Source: Polyangia bacterium
GTDB lineage: Bacteria; Myxococcota_A; Polyangia; Nannocystales; Nannocystaceae
Direction of reading: 5' to 3'
Assembly: GCA_030424595.1 (NCBI GenBank)
Contig: JAUHWG010000010.1
Span: 186,001-250,000, forward strand
DNA: 64,000 bases
The translations under genes were made by a program, and so were the position numbers. This document shows positions 48,687 to 58,164 of the stretch, piece by piece (positions within the stretch are counted from its first letter, which is position 1; each line of letters opens with the position of its first letter). The notes beneath the pieces are model-generated. The model saw nothing but the letters and a program-made list of their open reading frames with translations, did no database searches and was not told where the DNA came from.

Positions 48687-50198
48687 ATGTGCCGACCGTC
48701 CATCCCGCTCGTCGTCCTCCTGGTCGTCGCCTGCTCGATCGAGGGAGCGCCCGCGGACGTCACCGAGACGAGCGGCCCGCAGTCGACGACCGCAGCGGCG
48801 ACCGCCGCCCCGCCGACGTCCGACTCCGCGACCACGACCACGACCGCCTCGGCGAGCGCCGGCCCGGGGACGTCCGAGGCGACGACGACGGCGAGCACCG
48901 GCGGCCCCGACTCCGACTCCGACAGCACCTCCCCAGGCAGCACCTCCCCAGGCAGCACCTCCGAAGCTCCAGGCACCGACACGGCCTCCGACTCCGACAG
49001 CGACTCCGACAGCGACTCCGGCGAAAGCGCGCCTGCGATCGCGCTCATCACCGACGAGAACCGACACCATGAGACGATGTTCGGCGGCTGGGGTCCGCAC
49101 CTCCGGGGGATCATGCGCGCCCCTGAGGACACCCTCTGGTTCACCGTCGACGCCGGCCCCGACGTCCTGACCAACCAGGCGATCCGCTACTTCCGGCGAG
49201 ATCCCGACGCCTGGGCGGAGGTCGCCTCGCAGCCGCACACCGCTGGGATCCAGCAAAACGCCGCGAGCGTCATGCTCGGCGGGACGATCTACACCTACGG
49301 GGTCAACATCGCCCAGAGCTTCCTGGAGGAGTGCAGGCTCAACACCGACGACCTCGCCGACAGGGCCTGCAACGCGGTCCTCATCAGCGGCAATGTCTAC
49401 ACGACGCCGCCCTCCTCCAACTACGTCGGCGCCGCCGCCCACACCGACGCGACGAGGGTCGTGTGGTTTACCCGCGTCGGCCCAGGAGGCGCCGCCGGTG
49501 ACTGGATCTACACCTACAACTTCGGCGGCGGCTGGAACGGCCCGGTCGTCACCCCCGTCCTCGGCGCCAACGACTTCGCCTACGTCCACGCCTCCTTCGT
49601 CGACGCCGGCACGCTCGCGCTCGTCGGCCAGCTCTACTTCGGAAAATACCCCGACGGCAGCTACGGAGCCGCCGTCGCCGAGCTCAAGCTCGGCGAGCTT
49701 CCGACCTTCGTCCCGCTCCTCTCCGGCGAGCCAGGCGTCGCGATCCTCTCGAGCTCCGATCTCTGGGTCGATCCGGAGAGCGGCGCTCAGCATGTCCTCG
49801 CGCGCGACGATCAGGGCGGCGTCCGCTACTACTTCAAGCCGCCAGGGGAGCCCTGGGCCGCCCACGCCGAGCCGCTGACGACGATCGGCCAGACCTATCG
49901 CGCCCGCCTCCTCAGGGCCCCCGGGGGCCCCTTGATGATCGCCCGCGGCGACGCCGGGATCGGCAGTGTGCTCCTCCTTGAGGCCCCCACGGGCGACGCC
50001 AGCCTCGCCGTCGACTGGGCCGCGGCGACCTCGATCCCCGTGCCGAGCCCCGGTCCGGGGTTCGCCCCGCCCTCGGCGATCTACGTCGAGAGCGAGGCCT
50101 ACCAGACGAGCCCGGTCAAGGCGGTCAACCTCGGCTTCTGCGGCGAGTACAAGGTCGCCGATCACGAGATCTGGGGGGCGACGCTCGCCGCCCCGTGA
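48687..50198 (+). CDS. secreted Ser/Thr/Asp-linker lipoprotein with beta-propeller-like domain
   Basis: 503 residues from ATG 48687. The signal IPLVVLLVVAC ends in a lipobox Cys. The linker (residues 20-115) is Thr/Ser/Ala-rich, then DSDSD-type repeats. The body from about residue 120 has repeated WFTV, VLISGNVYT, VWFTRVG and YVESEAYQTS-like segments typical of sialidase-like or propeller folds; no catalytic motif is recognised. It is probably surface-displayed. It is divergent from the small lipoprotein at 48541. Confidence 0.65.
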   Translation: MCRPSIPLVVLLVVACSIEGAPADVTETSGPQSTTAAATAAPPTSDSATTTTTASASAGPGTSEATTTASTGGPDSDSDSTSPGSTSPGSTSEAPGTDTASDSDSDSDSDSGESAPAIALITDENRHHETMFGGWGPHLRGIMRAPEDTLWFTVDAGPDVLTNQAIRYFRRDPDAWAEVASQPHTAGIQQNAASVMLGGTIYTYGVNIAQSFLEECRLNTDDLADRACNAVLISGNVYTTPPSSNYVGAAAHTDATRVVWFTRVGPGGAAGDWIYTYNFGGGWNGPVVTPVLGANDFAYVHASFVDAGTLALVGQLYFGKYPDGSYGAAVAELKLGELPTFVPLLSGEPGVAILSSSDLWVDPESGAQHVLARDDQGGVRYYFKPPGEPWAAHAEPLTTIGQTYRARLLRAPGGPLMIARGDAGIGSVLLLEAPTGDASLAVDWAAATSIPVPSPGPGFAPPSAIYVESEAYQTSPVKAVNLGFCGEYKVADHEIWGATLAAP

Positions 50199-50258
50199 GC
50201 CCATCGCCGGGCGGCGGTGAGGAGGCCCCAGCCTCCCCGATCGACCCGCCCTGCCCGC

Positions 50259-51767
50259 TCAGCCAGCCTTGATCACCAAGGTGAACAGCTGCTGATCGCT
50301 GCCCCCCTGGCCGTCGTCGACCTCGACGATGATCTCGTAGGAGCCGAGCTCCTTCGACGTGACCCACCACTCGATGAGCCCGGTCTCAGCGTCGATCACC
50401 ATCCCCGGCGGTCCTTTGATCAGCGAGTAGGTCAGGGTGTCACCGTCAGGGTCCGAAGCCTCGACCTGGTAGGCGTAGAGCACCGGCGGATCGCTGGCGA
50501 GGACCACCCCGGAGATCGCCAGGCCGAAGGGCCCGAAGAGCGCGGGGTCGTTGATCGCGAGCGGCTCCTGTCCCTCGGAGTTGAAGCGGACGATATCGGC
50601 GGAGAGCGAGCCGTTGCCGTTCTCAAAGTCCGACGTGTAGATATTTCCCAGGTTGTCGACGCTGACGGGGACGGGCCAAGCGTCTTGCGGCACGTCGAAG
50701 GAGCCGACGATCTTCTCGCTCTCGAGGTCGTAGCGGAGGAGATCGGCCTGGGCGACCACGAGCTCGCCGTTGCGGTTGAAGACCAACCCCTCGAGCCGGA
50801 CCGCGGGGCCCGATCCCGGCAGCGACTTGATCCAGGTGAAGCTCTGGAAGTCCTCGTCGGCCTGGGCGATGTGGATCTTGTTGTCGGACTGGCTGGCGAG
50901 GAAGAGCCGGCTCTTGTCGTCGAACGTGATCCCCGTGTACTGACCCGCGCCGACCGGACCGGCGATGGTCTGGACAAACGCGTAGTCGGCCGCCGCGTAC
51001 TGGTTGAGCCGATCCGTGCCCCCGGTCGCGGTCGTCGTGTAGAGGTTGCCCGCCGCGTCGAAGATCACGTTCTCCGTCGCCTCGGCGTTCTTCTTCGGAT
51101 AAGTGTCGTAGACGACGCCGTAGTCGCTGAACTCGACGAAGGTCGTGAAGGTCGCGACCACCAGGTTGCCCCGCTCGTTGAAGGCCATCCCCCGCGGGTT
51201 GTAGGTCGTCTCGTTGAAGAGCGGGTGGGTGAAGCTCTGGACAAAGTTCAGGGTGTCGGCCTCGTAGACCCGGATCTCGCGGGTGACGGACGAGGCCAAG
51301 AAGAGCTGATCCGGCTCGAAGTCGCCGCCGAGCAGCTCCTGGAGGAGGAGCTCGACGGGCGCCTCGCTGTCGATCATCGGCGCCTGGTTGCCCTCAGTCG
51401 TCCCCTCGCTCGTCCCCTCGCTCGTCCCCTCGCTCGTCGTCCCCTCGCTCGTCCCGGCGGTCTCCGTCGCGCCGGACTCGCTCTCGCTCGCGCTGCTCGT
51501 GTCGCTCGCCGCGGTCGCCTCGGAGCTCGCCGTCGTCGCCGTCGTCGACGTGCTCGACCCCTCGCTCTCGCCCGATCCGGTCGTCGCCTCGGTCTCGCCG
51601 GCGCTCTGCGTGCCTGCGGTCTCCGTGGCCGTCGTCGTCGCTGTCGCCGAGCCCTCGCTCGCGCTGCTCGTCGCCGACTCGTCGTCCCCGCTGCCGCCGC
51701 TACAGGCGACGACGAGGGCGAAGAGCGTCACAAGAGGATGTTTTGACGACGAGCGAACGAGGCGCAT
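50259..51767 (-). CDS. Ser/Thr-linker lipoprotein with NHL/SMP-30-like propeller and Ig-like domain
   Basis: 502 residues from ATG 51767. The signal PLVTLFALVVAC ends in a lipobox Cys. A linker of about 110 residues contains repeated TSEGT units. Residues about 140-390 form a propeller: LFLASSVTREIRVYEADTL, NPRGMAFNERGNLVVATFT, NVIFDAAGNLYTTTATGG, GITFDDKSRLFLASQSDN, VSVDNLGNIYTSDFENG. The end (VEASDPDGDTLTYSLIKGPP, GMVIDAETGLIEW) is a cadherin-like/putative Ig domain that binds calcium. Surface protein; ligand unknown. Confidence 0.78.
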   Translation of the reverse strand: MRLVRSSSKHPLVTLFALVVACSGGSGDDESATSSASEGSATATTTATETAGTQSAGETEATTGSGESEGSSTSTTATTASSEATAASDTSSASESESGATETAGTSEGTTSEGTSEGTSEGTTEGNQAPMIDSEAPVELLLQELLGGDFEPDQLFLASSVTREIRVYEADTLNFVQSFTHPLFNETTYNPRGMAFNERGNLVVATFTTFVEFSDYGVVYDTYPKKNAEATENVIFDAAGNLYTTTATGGTDRLNQYAAADYAFVQTIAGPVGAGQYTGITFDDKSRLFLASQSDNKIHIAQADEDFQSFTWIKSLPGSGPAVRLEGLVFNRNGELVVAQADLLRYDLESEKIVGSFDVPQDAWPVPVSVDNLGNIYTSDFENGNGSLSADIVRFNSEGQEPLAINDPALFGPFGLAISGVVLASDPPVLYAYQVEASDPDGDTLTYSLIKGPPGMVIDAETGLIEWWVTSKELGSYEIIVEVDDGQGGSDQQLFTLVIKAG

Positions 51768-51923
51768 CGTCCCAGTGTATGGGCGTCGTCCCGCCCAGGG
51801 AACGCGCAATAGGGAGCCTCGGCGCGGCTGAGCGCGGGCTCCATGCACTGCACCCGCGGGCCGACGACGGCTCTTCGCGGGGGTCGCGAGGCTGGACCAG
51901 CCGAGGCGCGCCGCGTCGGGCCG

Positions 51924-52502
51924 CTACGGATAGGGGTGACCGTTCGGGAAGAGCGTCTCCATCTTCCGCTTGTGGAAGGCCTCCTCCTCGCGGTGGAGCG
52001 CGATCAGCTTGTCGACATACGCGCCGTCGACCCCGAGCACGCTGGCCATCGCCCGGATCGTCATCTCCTCGCGCGGGTCAAAGACCCCGTCGGCGTCTGA
52101 CGCCTTGATCGCGTGGAAGATCAAGATATGGGTGAAGAGCCCCGGCCGCTCGGTCATGTTCATCAGGGCGGCGATGTCGAGATCGGCGGGGTCGAGCGCT
52201 CGCAGCTCCTCGACGAGCTCGTAGGTGCCGCCCGCCGAGGCGCAGAGGCCGAGGATCCATTGCCGCTCAGGGTCGGACAGTTCGCCGTCGCCGGCCGCAC
52301 AGATCACCAGCGCCTTGACGTACCCCTCCAGGACCGGCAAGAGCTTGCGCATCTCGTCGAGATTTTCGGTGGGCGGCAGGGAGTTGCAGCCGAGCTCATG
52401 CTGGCAAAAGCGGACCTGCGAGCGCAGGAGAACAGCGCGGTCTCCCGTGTCGGGCGCGGCGTTGACGTCGATCGAGTTGTGCAGGCGATCTGATTCTTCC
52501 AT
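51924..52502 (-). CDS. TerB-like protein
   Basis: 192 residues from ATG 52502, which has AGGAG five bases upstream. LLPVLEGYVKALVICAAGDGELSDPERQWILGLCASAGG (in parts) and LIFHAIKASDADGVFDPREEMTIRAMASVLGV have the paired acidic-loop pattern (GDGELSDPE, DADGVFDPRE) and helices of the TerB domain, named for tellurite resistance but widespread. The acidic loops suggest metal binding. The protein is cytoplasmic. It lies downstream of the kinase gene on the same strand (189-base gap). Confidence 0.62.
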   Translation of the reverse strand: MEESDRLHNSIDVNAAPDTGDRAVLLRSQVRFCQHELGCNSLPPTENLDEMRKLLPVLEGYVKALVICAAGDGELSDPERQWILGLCASAGGTYELVEELRALDPADLDIAALMNMTERPGLFTHILIFHAIKASDADGVFDPREEMTIRAMASVLGVDGAYVDKLIALHREEEAFHKRKMETLFPNGHPYP

Positions 52503-52690
52503 GCAGCTCCTAGCGCTCCCGTGGCGAGGGCCCAAGGCGGCCCGAGAGAACACCGCAGGAGCCTATCAGGATGAGCGAGGGGGACAAAGCCCGCGCTCAC
52601 GCACGGTATCGCGCGGGGCCTCGCGAGTGAGGCCTCGCCGCCGTTGAACATGCACATTCAGGCAGGGTGCGAGCGCCGACCTCGGCGCTC

Positions 52691-55357
52691 CTATGGACGC
52701 GGGTCGATCGCCGGAGCGGACGCCTCAGCCTCCACCGCAGGCGGATGATCTTCGAGCCACGACTCGACCTCACCTCGCTCACGGGCGTAGGCGAGGCCCG
52801 CCGCGGCGAAGCCGTCGCGCGCCGCCGTCGCGAGCTCGATCGCGCGCCCGCGGGCGTCCTCCACGAGCGCGCGCCCGAGGGCGAAGCGAGTCCTCGCGAG
52901 CTCTGCGGGGTCGCCCTCGTCCCGGAGCGCCAACGCTCGCTCGAGATAGGCCGTAGCCGCCGCGATCTCCCCCTCGGCGAGCGCCGCCTCGCCGAGGCCG
53001 GTCAGCGGATAGGCGAGCGGAGGACTCTCGGCCCCGAAGCTCGTCTCAAAGATCTCGCCCGCCCGAGCGAAGCGCTTCGACGCCTCCGCGGGCTCGCGAA
53101 GCTCGAGCGCGACGTCGCCGAGGTTCACCTCGGTGACGCCGACGTTGGGGTGGTCCCGACCGAGCGCGGCGAGGAGCACGGAGTGGGCCTCGCCAAAGCG
53201 CGCGCGAGCCTCCTCCCACGCGGCCCGCCGCATCGCATGGACGCCGAGGTTGTTGAGCGCGATCGCGAAGCTCGGATGCTTCGGCCCGTAGAGCTCCTGG
53301 TAGATCGCCGCGGAGCGCTCGAGCTCCTCCGCCGCTCGGTCGAACTCGCCGCGCCGGACCAGGACGTTGCCGAGGTTGTTGTGGAGAGCGGCGAGGCGGA
53401 GCTCGTCCTCATGGGGCAGGGTCTCGAAGATCTCGAGCGCCCGGCGGTAGTCCGCCTCCGCCTCCTCGAGCTGGTCTTCTTGGGCCCGGAGGTTGCCGAG
53501 CATCGCCGAGAGCTCCAGCTCGAGCGAGCGCCGATCGACCGCGTTCGAGTCGTCGATCCGATCGATCAAGGCCCGCGCGTGTCGAGACCAGCGCTTCGCC
53601 TCCGCGAGCTCCAGACCGACGGTAGCCTGGTGCATCAGGGCGAGGCTCAGACGGGCGGTGAACTCCGCGTCGTCGGTCGACTCGGCGAGGAAGAACGCGT
53701 CGACGAGGGACCCTCCCGCGCTCGGATCCCCGCTGTTCTCCAGGATCTCCGCCTGGGCGAGGCGGGCCTCCGCCATCAGGCGGCGATCGCCGAGCCGCTC
53801 CGCGTCGGCGAGGGCCCCCTCGACCAGCTCCAAGCCGTCGTCGTAGCGGGAGATCAGCATCCCCGCCCGGGCCTGGGCGAGACGGTCGTGGATCCGCTCG
53901 ACCAGCGCCGCCTCGGCGGGGCTCACCCGCCGCTCGCCCGCCGAGAGGAGCGCCCCGGTGTCGCCGCAGGCGTCGAGCCCCTCGAGCTCGGCGACCGCCT
54001 CCACGGCCTTCTCCACCACCCCCCCGTCGGCCTCGACCAGGACGTCGACCAGGAGGCGAGTCTCGACGAGGCGGCGTTGCAGGCAGGCCATCCGCAGGTC
54101 GAGGAGCGCAGGCGACTGCTCGCCGCTGAGGTGCGTCGCTTCGCAGGCCTCGGTGTGCATCTCCACCCACGCCTGCGCATGCCGGCCCAGGCGGGCCTCG
54201 ACCCGTGACCAGACATCGTCGGCGTAGGGCAAGCCCGTCGCCGAGAACGCGGCCTCGGCCGCGGCCCGACGCTCCTCATCCCAGACCCCGACCAGCTCCT
54301 TCGCCGCGCCCGTGCACAGCCCTTGCCGCTCCTCGATCCCGCGGACGAGCACCCAGCGGTAGACCAGCGCGGCGGCGACGAGGGCGACGAGCACCACCGC
54401 CCACAGCGCGAGGACGTTGCGACGACGGCTCGGGTCCCGCTTGAGCGCGGCGAGGAGCGCCTCCATGTCGCGGAAGCGTTCGTCAGGATCACGGCTGAGA
54501 CCGCGGAGGAGGACCCGGCGCAGCCACGCGGGCAGCTGACGCGAGCGCGGCTCCGGCGGGACGCCGCGCTCGATCGCAGCCCGGACCGCGTCGATGTCCT
54601 CGCCGAGGAAGGGCCGCTCGCCGTAGAGCCCCTCGTAGAGGCTGACGCAGAAGGAGAACTGATCGGTCTTGGCCGAGCCGCGCGCTCCGGCGAACTGCTC
54701 CGGCGAGAGATAGGCGGGTGTGCCCGTCAGGGCGCTCGTGCGGGTGATCGAGGTCCGCAGGTCGAGGTCTGACGGCACCTGCAGCTGTACGGGATTGAGC
54801 TGACCCTCCTCGGTCTCCGCCGCCGACGCGAGGCCGAAGTCGACGACCCGGACCCGCCCCTCGAGGTCGACGAGGACGTTGTCGGGCTTAAAATCACCGT
54901 GGACCAGCCCCTCGCGGTGCGCCGCCGCCAACCCCCGCCCCGCCTCCTGGAACACGCCCAGGATCTCGTGACGGCTCCGGGGACGCTCGTGCAGCCACTG
55001 CGTCAGCGAGCTGCCCTCGATGAACTCCATCGCGATGAAGACCTGACCGCGATAGGTCCCGACGTCGTAGACCGAGACGACGTTGGGGTGCGAGAGGCGG
55101 GCCAACGCCTTCGCCTCGCGGAGCAGACGCGTCGCCGCGAGGCTCTCCCGCTCGCTGCCGCTGATGTTCGGGTGGAGGAGCTTGACGGCGACCTTGCGAT
55201 CGAGCTCGGGATCGTAGGCGACGTAGACGATCCCCATACCGCCGGCGCCGACCTGCCACAGCACGAGGAAGCGACCGAGCTCCGCGGGTACAGAACCCCC
55301 CGGTCGACCGTCCGGGCTCGCCGCTCGCTCGGCCCCGGGATCGCCACGCACAGCCAT
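52691..55357 (-). CDS. Ser/Thr protein kinase with transmembrane helix and TPR region
   Basis: 888 residues. Kinase domain: GAGGMG glycine loop (38-42 region), Lys 59 in VAVKLL, HGDFKPDN at 153-160 and DFGLA at 173-177. The catalytic loop has HGD where most kinases have HRD, a non-RD type seen often in myxobacteria, so activation may not need loop phosphorylation. A helix at about 333-352 (ALWAVVLVALVAAALVYRW) anchors it. The outer part of about 530 residues is helical repeats with TPR motifs (LAALHNNLGNVLVRRGEFDR, FAIALNNLGVHAMRRAAWE, VGVTEVNLGDVALELREPAE). It likely senses an envelope partner and phosphorylates cytoplasmic proteins. Confidence 0.92.
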   Translation of the reverse strand: MAVRGDPGAERAASPDGRPGGSVPAELGRFLVLWQVGAGGMGIVYVAYDPELDRKVAVKLLHPNISGSERESLAATRLLREAKALARLSHPNVVSVYDVGTYRGQVFIAMEFIEGSSLTQWLHERPRSRHEILGVFQEAGRGLAAAHREGLVHGDFKPDNVLVDLEGRVRVVDFGLASAAETEEGQLNPVQLQVPSDLDLRTSITRTSALTGTPAYLSPEQFAGARGSAKTDQFSFCVSLYEGLYGERPFLGEDIDAVRAAIERGVPPEPRSRQLPAWLRRVLLRGLSRDPDERFRDMEALLAALKRDPSRRRNVLALWAVVLVALVAAALVYRWVLVRGIEERQGLCTGAAKELVGVWDEERRAAAEAAFSATGLPYADDVWSRVEARLGRHAQAWVEMHTEACEATHLSGEQSPALLDLRMACLQRRLVETRLLVDVLVEADGGVVEKAVEAVAELEGLDACGDTGALLSAGERRVSPAEAALVERIHDRLAQARAGMLISRYDDGLELVEGALADAERLGDRRLMAEARLAQAEILENSGDPSAGGSLVDAFFLAESTDDAEFTARLSLALMHQATVGLELAEAKRWSRHARALIDRIDDSNAVDRRSLELELSAMLGNLRAQEDQLEEAEADYRRALEIFETLPHEDELRLAALHNNLGNVLVRRGEFDRAAEELERSAAIYQELYGPKHPSFAIALNNLGVHAMRRAAWEEARARFGEAHSVLLAALGRDHPNVGVTEVNLGDVALELREPAEASKRFARAGEIFETSFGAESPPLAYPLTGLGEAALAEGEIAAATAYLERALALRDEGDPAELARTRFALGRALVEDARGRAIELATAARDGFAAAGLAYARERGEVESWLEDHPPAVEAEASAPAIDPRP

Positions 55358-55827
55358 CTCCCCCCAGCATCCCGCCCTTGCCCGCCGATGTCAGCAACGA
55401 TCCGCGACGAAGGCCGCGCGCTCGAACCCCCGCTCCACCACCGTCGCCAAAGCCCGCGAAGACCCCCTCACGAGGAGCCCTGCGGGGCCGATCAGACCGC
55501 CGACGCCCGCCGAGCGCCACCGAAGATCGAGCCGGACAAGGCCGATCGACCCCGCGATCTCGACCCGCCGATCGCCGTCGGCCTCCATCCACGAGCCCCA
55601 ACGCGATGAGCGCCGGGATCGCGGGGAGCAAAGGCTCAATGAACGTAGTTCCGATAGTGATGACAGCGGCCGCGGAGGTGTCGGCGGCGGGCTCCGCAGA
55701 CAGACGCTATCGCGCGTCCCTCTCGCGCCCCTCTGCCCCGCCTCGAAACACGCCCCGTCGCCGCAAATCCGCTTGACCGAGATCATGGGCGGTGTTCCCT
55801 TGAGCCAGAGGCGAGCGAGGCTCCAAC
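55358..55827. other. Intergenic region, 470 bp, upstream of the kinase
   Basis: Contains a possible short minus-strand frame (see 55391-55588) and otherwise no convincing gene. It should also carry the promoter of the plus-strand gene at 55828, which has a GAGG ribosome site just before its ATG. Confidence 0.4.
55391..55588 (-). CDS. possible small protein or gene fragment, 65 residues
   Basis: ATG 55588 to TGA 55391 reads MEADGDRRVEIAGSIG, LVRLDLRWRSAGVGGLIGPA and ends FERAAFVADRC. The amphipathic pattern and the run VVERGFERA look like real protein sequence, and the frame lies 33 bases upstream of the kinase start, so it could be cotranscribed. No homologous family is recognised and no clear start site is seen, so it may be the 3' remnant of a longer gene. 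Confidence 0.3.
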   Translation of the reverse strand: MEADGDRRVEIAGSIGLVRLDLRWRSAGVGGLIGPAGLLVRGSSRALATVVERGFERAAFVADRC

Positions 55828-56313
55828 ATGGTTCTAGACAAACTACGGACGAAGATCGACGGCAAACGCGAGGCTGCGGGCGAGGCCAGCCGGGACAAGA
55901 TGGACGCCGCCAAGGAGTCCGCCTCCAACCTCCGCATGAAGGTCGAAGAGAAGCTCGACGAGTCGGTCGAGAAGCTGCTCATCCGCCTCGATGAGGCGCG
56001 CCCGATCCTCGACGACGCCGGCTACACGATCTTCGACATCCGCATGACACCCCACGTCCCGCCCAAGCTCGGCATCGTCCTGATGCCCAAAGAGCCCGGG
56101 GTGTGCCGCGCCGCCGAGGTGATCGAGCGCGGGACCCTGACCAAGCCGCAACGGGCGTTGCTGGAGGGCCTGGTCCAGATCCAGCGGATGCACGGGACCT
56201 TCACCCGCAACGGCTACGCGGTCCGCGGGATCGAGATCGACATCGGCCTCCCGCCCTCGGTCTGCGCCCACCTGGTGAAGATCGGCGGGGCCGAGCAGAG
56301 CGGGTCTGAGTAG
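55828..56313 (+). CDS. conserved-looking protein of unknown function
   Basis: 161 residues. GCGAGGCTCCAAC before ATG 55828 gives a GAGG ribosome site. Residues 1-50 are a charged helix, probably coiled coil (KMDAAKESASNLRMKVEEKL). Residues 55-160 form a compact domain (ILDDAGYTIFDIRMTPHVPP, KLGIVLMPKEPG, ALLEGLVQIQRMHGTFTRNG, VRGIEIDIGLPPSVC) with a strand-helix rhythm. There is no signal peptide. No family is recognised. Confidence 0.65.
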   Translation: MVLDKLRTKIDGKREAAGEASRDKMDAAKESASNLRMKVEEKLDESVEKLLIRLDEARPILDDAGYTIFDIRMTPHVPPKLGIVLMPKEPGVCRAAEVIERGTLTKPQRALLEGLVQIQRMHGTFTRNGYAVRGIEIDIGLPPSVCAHLVKIGGAEQSGSE

Positions 56314-56334
56314 CCCGAGCCCCGAGCGAACGCT

Positions 56335-57387
56335 GTGGTGTGTGGAGACAACGACCGGCGCCCACGATCCCGGCACGGAGCGCGCCTGGGGGCGCCGCCT
56401 GTCGGGGCCGCCTCGGCGATACCTCGCGCGGCGGGGACAGGGACGCGCGAGCGGACTCAGGAGCCCCACCGCCTCGGCTCGAGCGCGCAGCCCCTGGCGC
56501 GGGCCCTCCTCGCCGCCTGCCTGGCGCTGCCCCTGAGCGCCTGCCGAGCGGCCCCGAGCGACCCGGCGCAGGGTCGCACCCGCGTCATTCTCCTGGGCAG
56601 CGGCACCCCCAACCCGGAGCCCGAGCGCCATGGTCCGGCGACGGCGATCGTCGTCGACGACGTGGTCTACCTGGTCGACGTTGGCCCCGGGGTGGTCAGG
56701 CGAGCCGCCGCGGCCGGGCTGCCGATGCCGGCGCTGAACCGGGCCTTCGTCACCCACCTCCACAGCGATCACACCGCAGGCCTCGCCGATCTCCTGCTGA
56801 CGCCGTGGGTCCTGGGCCGCAGCGCTCCCCTCGACGTCATCGGCCCGCCGGGGAGCGCGGCTATGGGCGAACATCTCCAGGCGGCCTACGCCGAGGACGT
56901 GCGCATACGCCTCGACGGCCTCGAACCCGCCAACCCGACCGGTTGGGAGCTGCGCGCCCACGAGGTCGGCCCCGGCGAGGTCTACCGCGACGAGCGGGTC
57001 ACGGTGGAGGCCTTCACCGTCGACCACGGCTCCTGGGAGCACGCCTACGGCTACCGCTTTGAGACCCCGGATCGGGTGATCGTCGTCGCCGGCGACACCC
57101 GCCCGAGCGACGCGGTTCTCGGGGCGGCCCGCGGCGCTGACGTCCTGATCCACGAGGTGATCTGCGAGGCCGGCCTCGCCGAGCGGACGCCGGAGTGGCA
57201 GGCCTACCACCGCGCGTTTCATACGACAGGTCCGCAGCTCGGCGCCCTCGCGGCCAAGGCCCGCCCCGGCAAGCTCGTGCTCCACCACGTCCTCCTCTCG
57301 GGCTGCACCGAGGACCAGCTCCGGGCGGAGATCACCGACGCCTACCGAGGCGAGCTCGTCTTCGGCCGCGACCTGCAGGTGTTCTAG
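56335..57387 (+). CDS. metallo-beta-lactamase-fold lipoprotein, RNase Z/arylsulfatase-like group
   Basis: 350 residues from GTG 56335; no better start occurs before the signal core at residues 52-70 (LARALLAACLALPLSAC), so the N-terminal extension is unusually long and the start is uncertain. The MBL core has RVILLGSGTPNPEPERHGPA, THLHSDHTAGL (HxHxDH zinc motif), VIVVAGDTRPSD with the second-site Asp, and KLVLHHVLLSGC with the last His. RNase Z-like and arylsulfatase-like enzymes share this layout. The lipoprotein signal points to periplasmic hydrolysis rather than tRNA maturation. Substrate unknown. Confidence 0.8.
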   Translation: MVCGDNDRRPRSRHGARLGAPPVGAASAIPRAAGTGTRERTQEPHRLGSSAQPLARALLAACLALPLSACRAAPSDPAQGRTRVILLGSGTPNPEPERHGPATAIVVDDVVYLVDVGPGVVRRAAAAGLPMPALNRAFVTHLHSDHTAGLADLLLTPWVLGRSAPLDVIGPPGSAAMGEHLQAAYAEDVRIRLDGLEPANPTGWELRAHEVGPGEVYRDERVTVEAFTVDHGSWEHAYGYRFETPDRVIVVAGDTRPSDAVLGAARGADVLIHEVICEAGLAERTPEWQAYHRAFHTTGPQLGALAAKARPGKLVLHHVLLSGCTEDQLRAEITDAYRGELVFGRDLQVF

Positions 57388-57421
57388 CCCCGCGCTCGCG
57401 GCGACGCCCCGTGGCTCTCGA

Positions 57422-57664
57422 TGGTCCACCGCAGGCGCCTCCCCGGACCCCTGCGAATACGCGAACGCCTGCGACCCCGGGCTCTATTGTATGAACCCGG
57501 AGCACGTCCCTGAGTGCAAGGCCGCGGGCTGCTGCAGCCCGTGGTGCAATATCGAGGCGCCGAACACCTGCCCAGACGCGACCCACATATGCGTACCTTA
57601 GTACGAAGAGGGGTACGCTCCGCCGGGATATGATCATATAGAAATCTGCGGCACGCAGCCCTAG
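57422..57664 (+). pseudogene. relic of a Cys-rich secreted protein, interrupted by TAG
   Basis: The frame starting near 57422 reads PDPCEYANACDPGLYCMNPE, ECKAAGCCSPWC and NTCPDATHICVP, then TAG at 57599-57601, then YEEGYAPPGYDHIEICGTQP and TAG. The phrase resembles conserved Cys-rich tails of myxobacterial secreted proteins, which keep Trp or another residue at the TAG position. There is no start codon or signal in front, so this is a 3' fragment that has also gained a nonsense codon. Confidence 0.6.
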
Positions 57665-57779
57665 GCCTGTGGCGAAAGTCGACACGACCTCTCGCTAGCC
57701 CTCGCCGCCGCTGATGGTCCCGTCGAAACTTGCAGTACGCCCAGTACAACGGCGTTTCGCCGAGCCCATCAGCGACGTC

Positions 57780-58164
57780 GCCGCCTGCTCGAGCTCCTGC
57801 CTGGCCTTGACCGCCGTAGCCTGCCGCTTGAGCAGGGCCCTGCGGTTGTCGATCGCCTCGACCGGCGGGATCTCGCCGCGCTCCGCCCGGGTCCGGACCT
57901 GAACATCACGGGCGGACGCCAGCTCGAGCTGCACCTCGGCGACGAGCCCCGCCCGGATCTCGCCGGCGCTCAGGGTCGCCCGCTCATAGTAGTCGGGGAA
58001 GGTCCCGCGGCCGAGGCTATAGCCGGCGATCAGGCGGGTCCCCCAAAACGGGGTGGCCTGGGCGACCTGGGTGTCGAGCCGACCGTTGATGTCGTAGCCG
58101 AGGGGCCGCAGGTAGGCGCCGGTCCGCCACTTGAGGTCGAAGTGGCCGCGAGCGGACATCGCCG
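57780..58164 (-). pseudogene. partial duplicate of the tolC-like gene at 60842, with 171-bp and 3-bp deletions
   Basis: This 385-bp stretch matches 61551-62109 in the same orientation with very few base differences. Relative to the intact gene it lacks 171 bp (around 61716-61886), the ends of which share the 5-bp microhomology CGACG, and 3 bp near 61926. Both losses keep the frame, so a spliced reading of GHFDLKWRTGAYLRPLGY ... LLKRQATAVKARQELEQA remains. It has no signal peptide and no C-terminal half, so it is not a working channel. Confidence 0.9.

Noticed and set aside
57599..57601. TAG inside the Cys-rich relic considered as a recoded (pyrrolysine) codon
   Set aside because: The fragment lacks a start and signal and sits among other debris; a simple nonsense mutation explains it.
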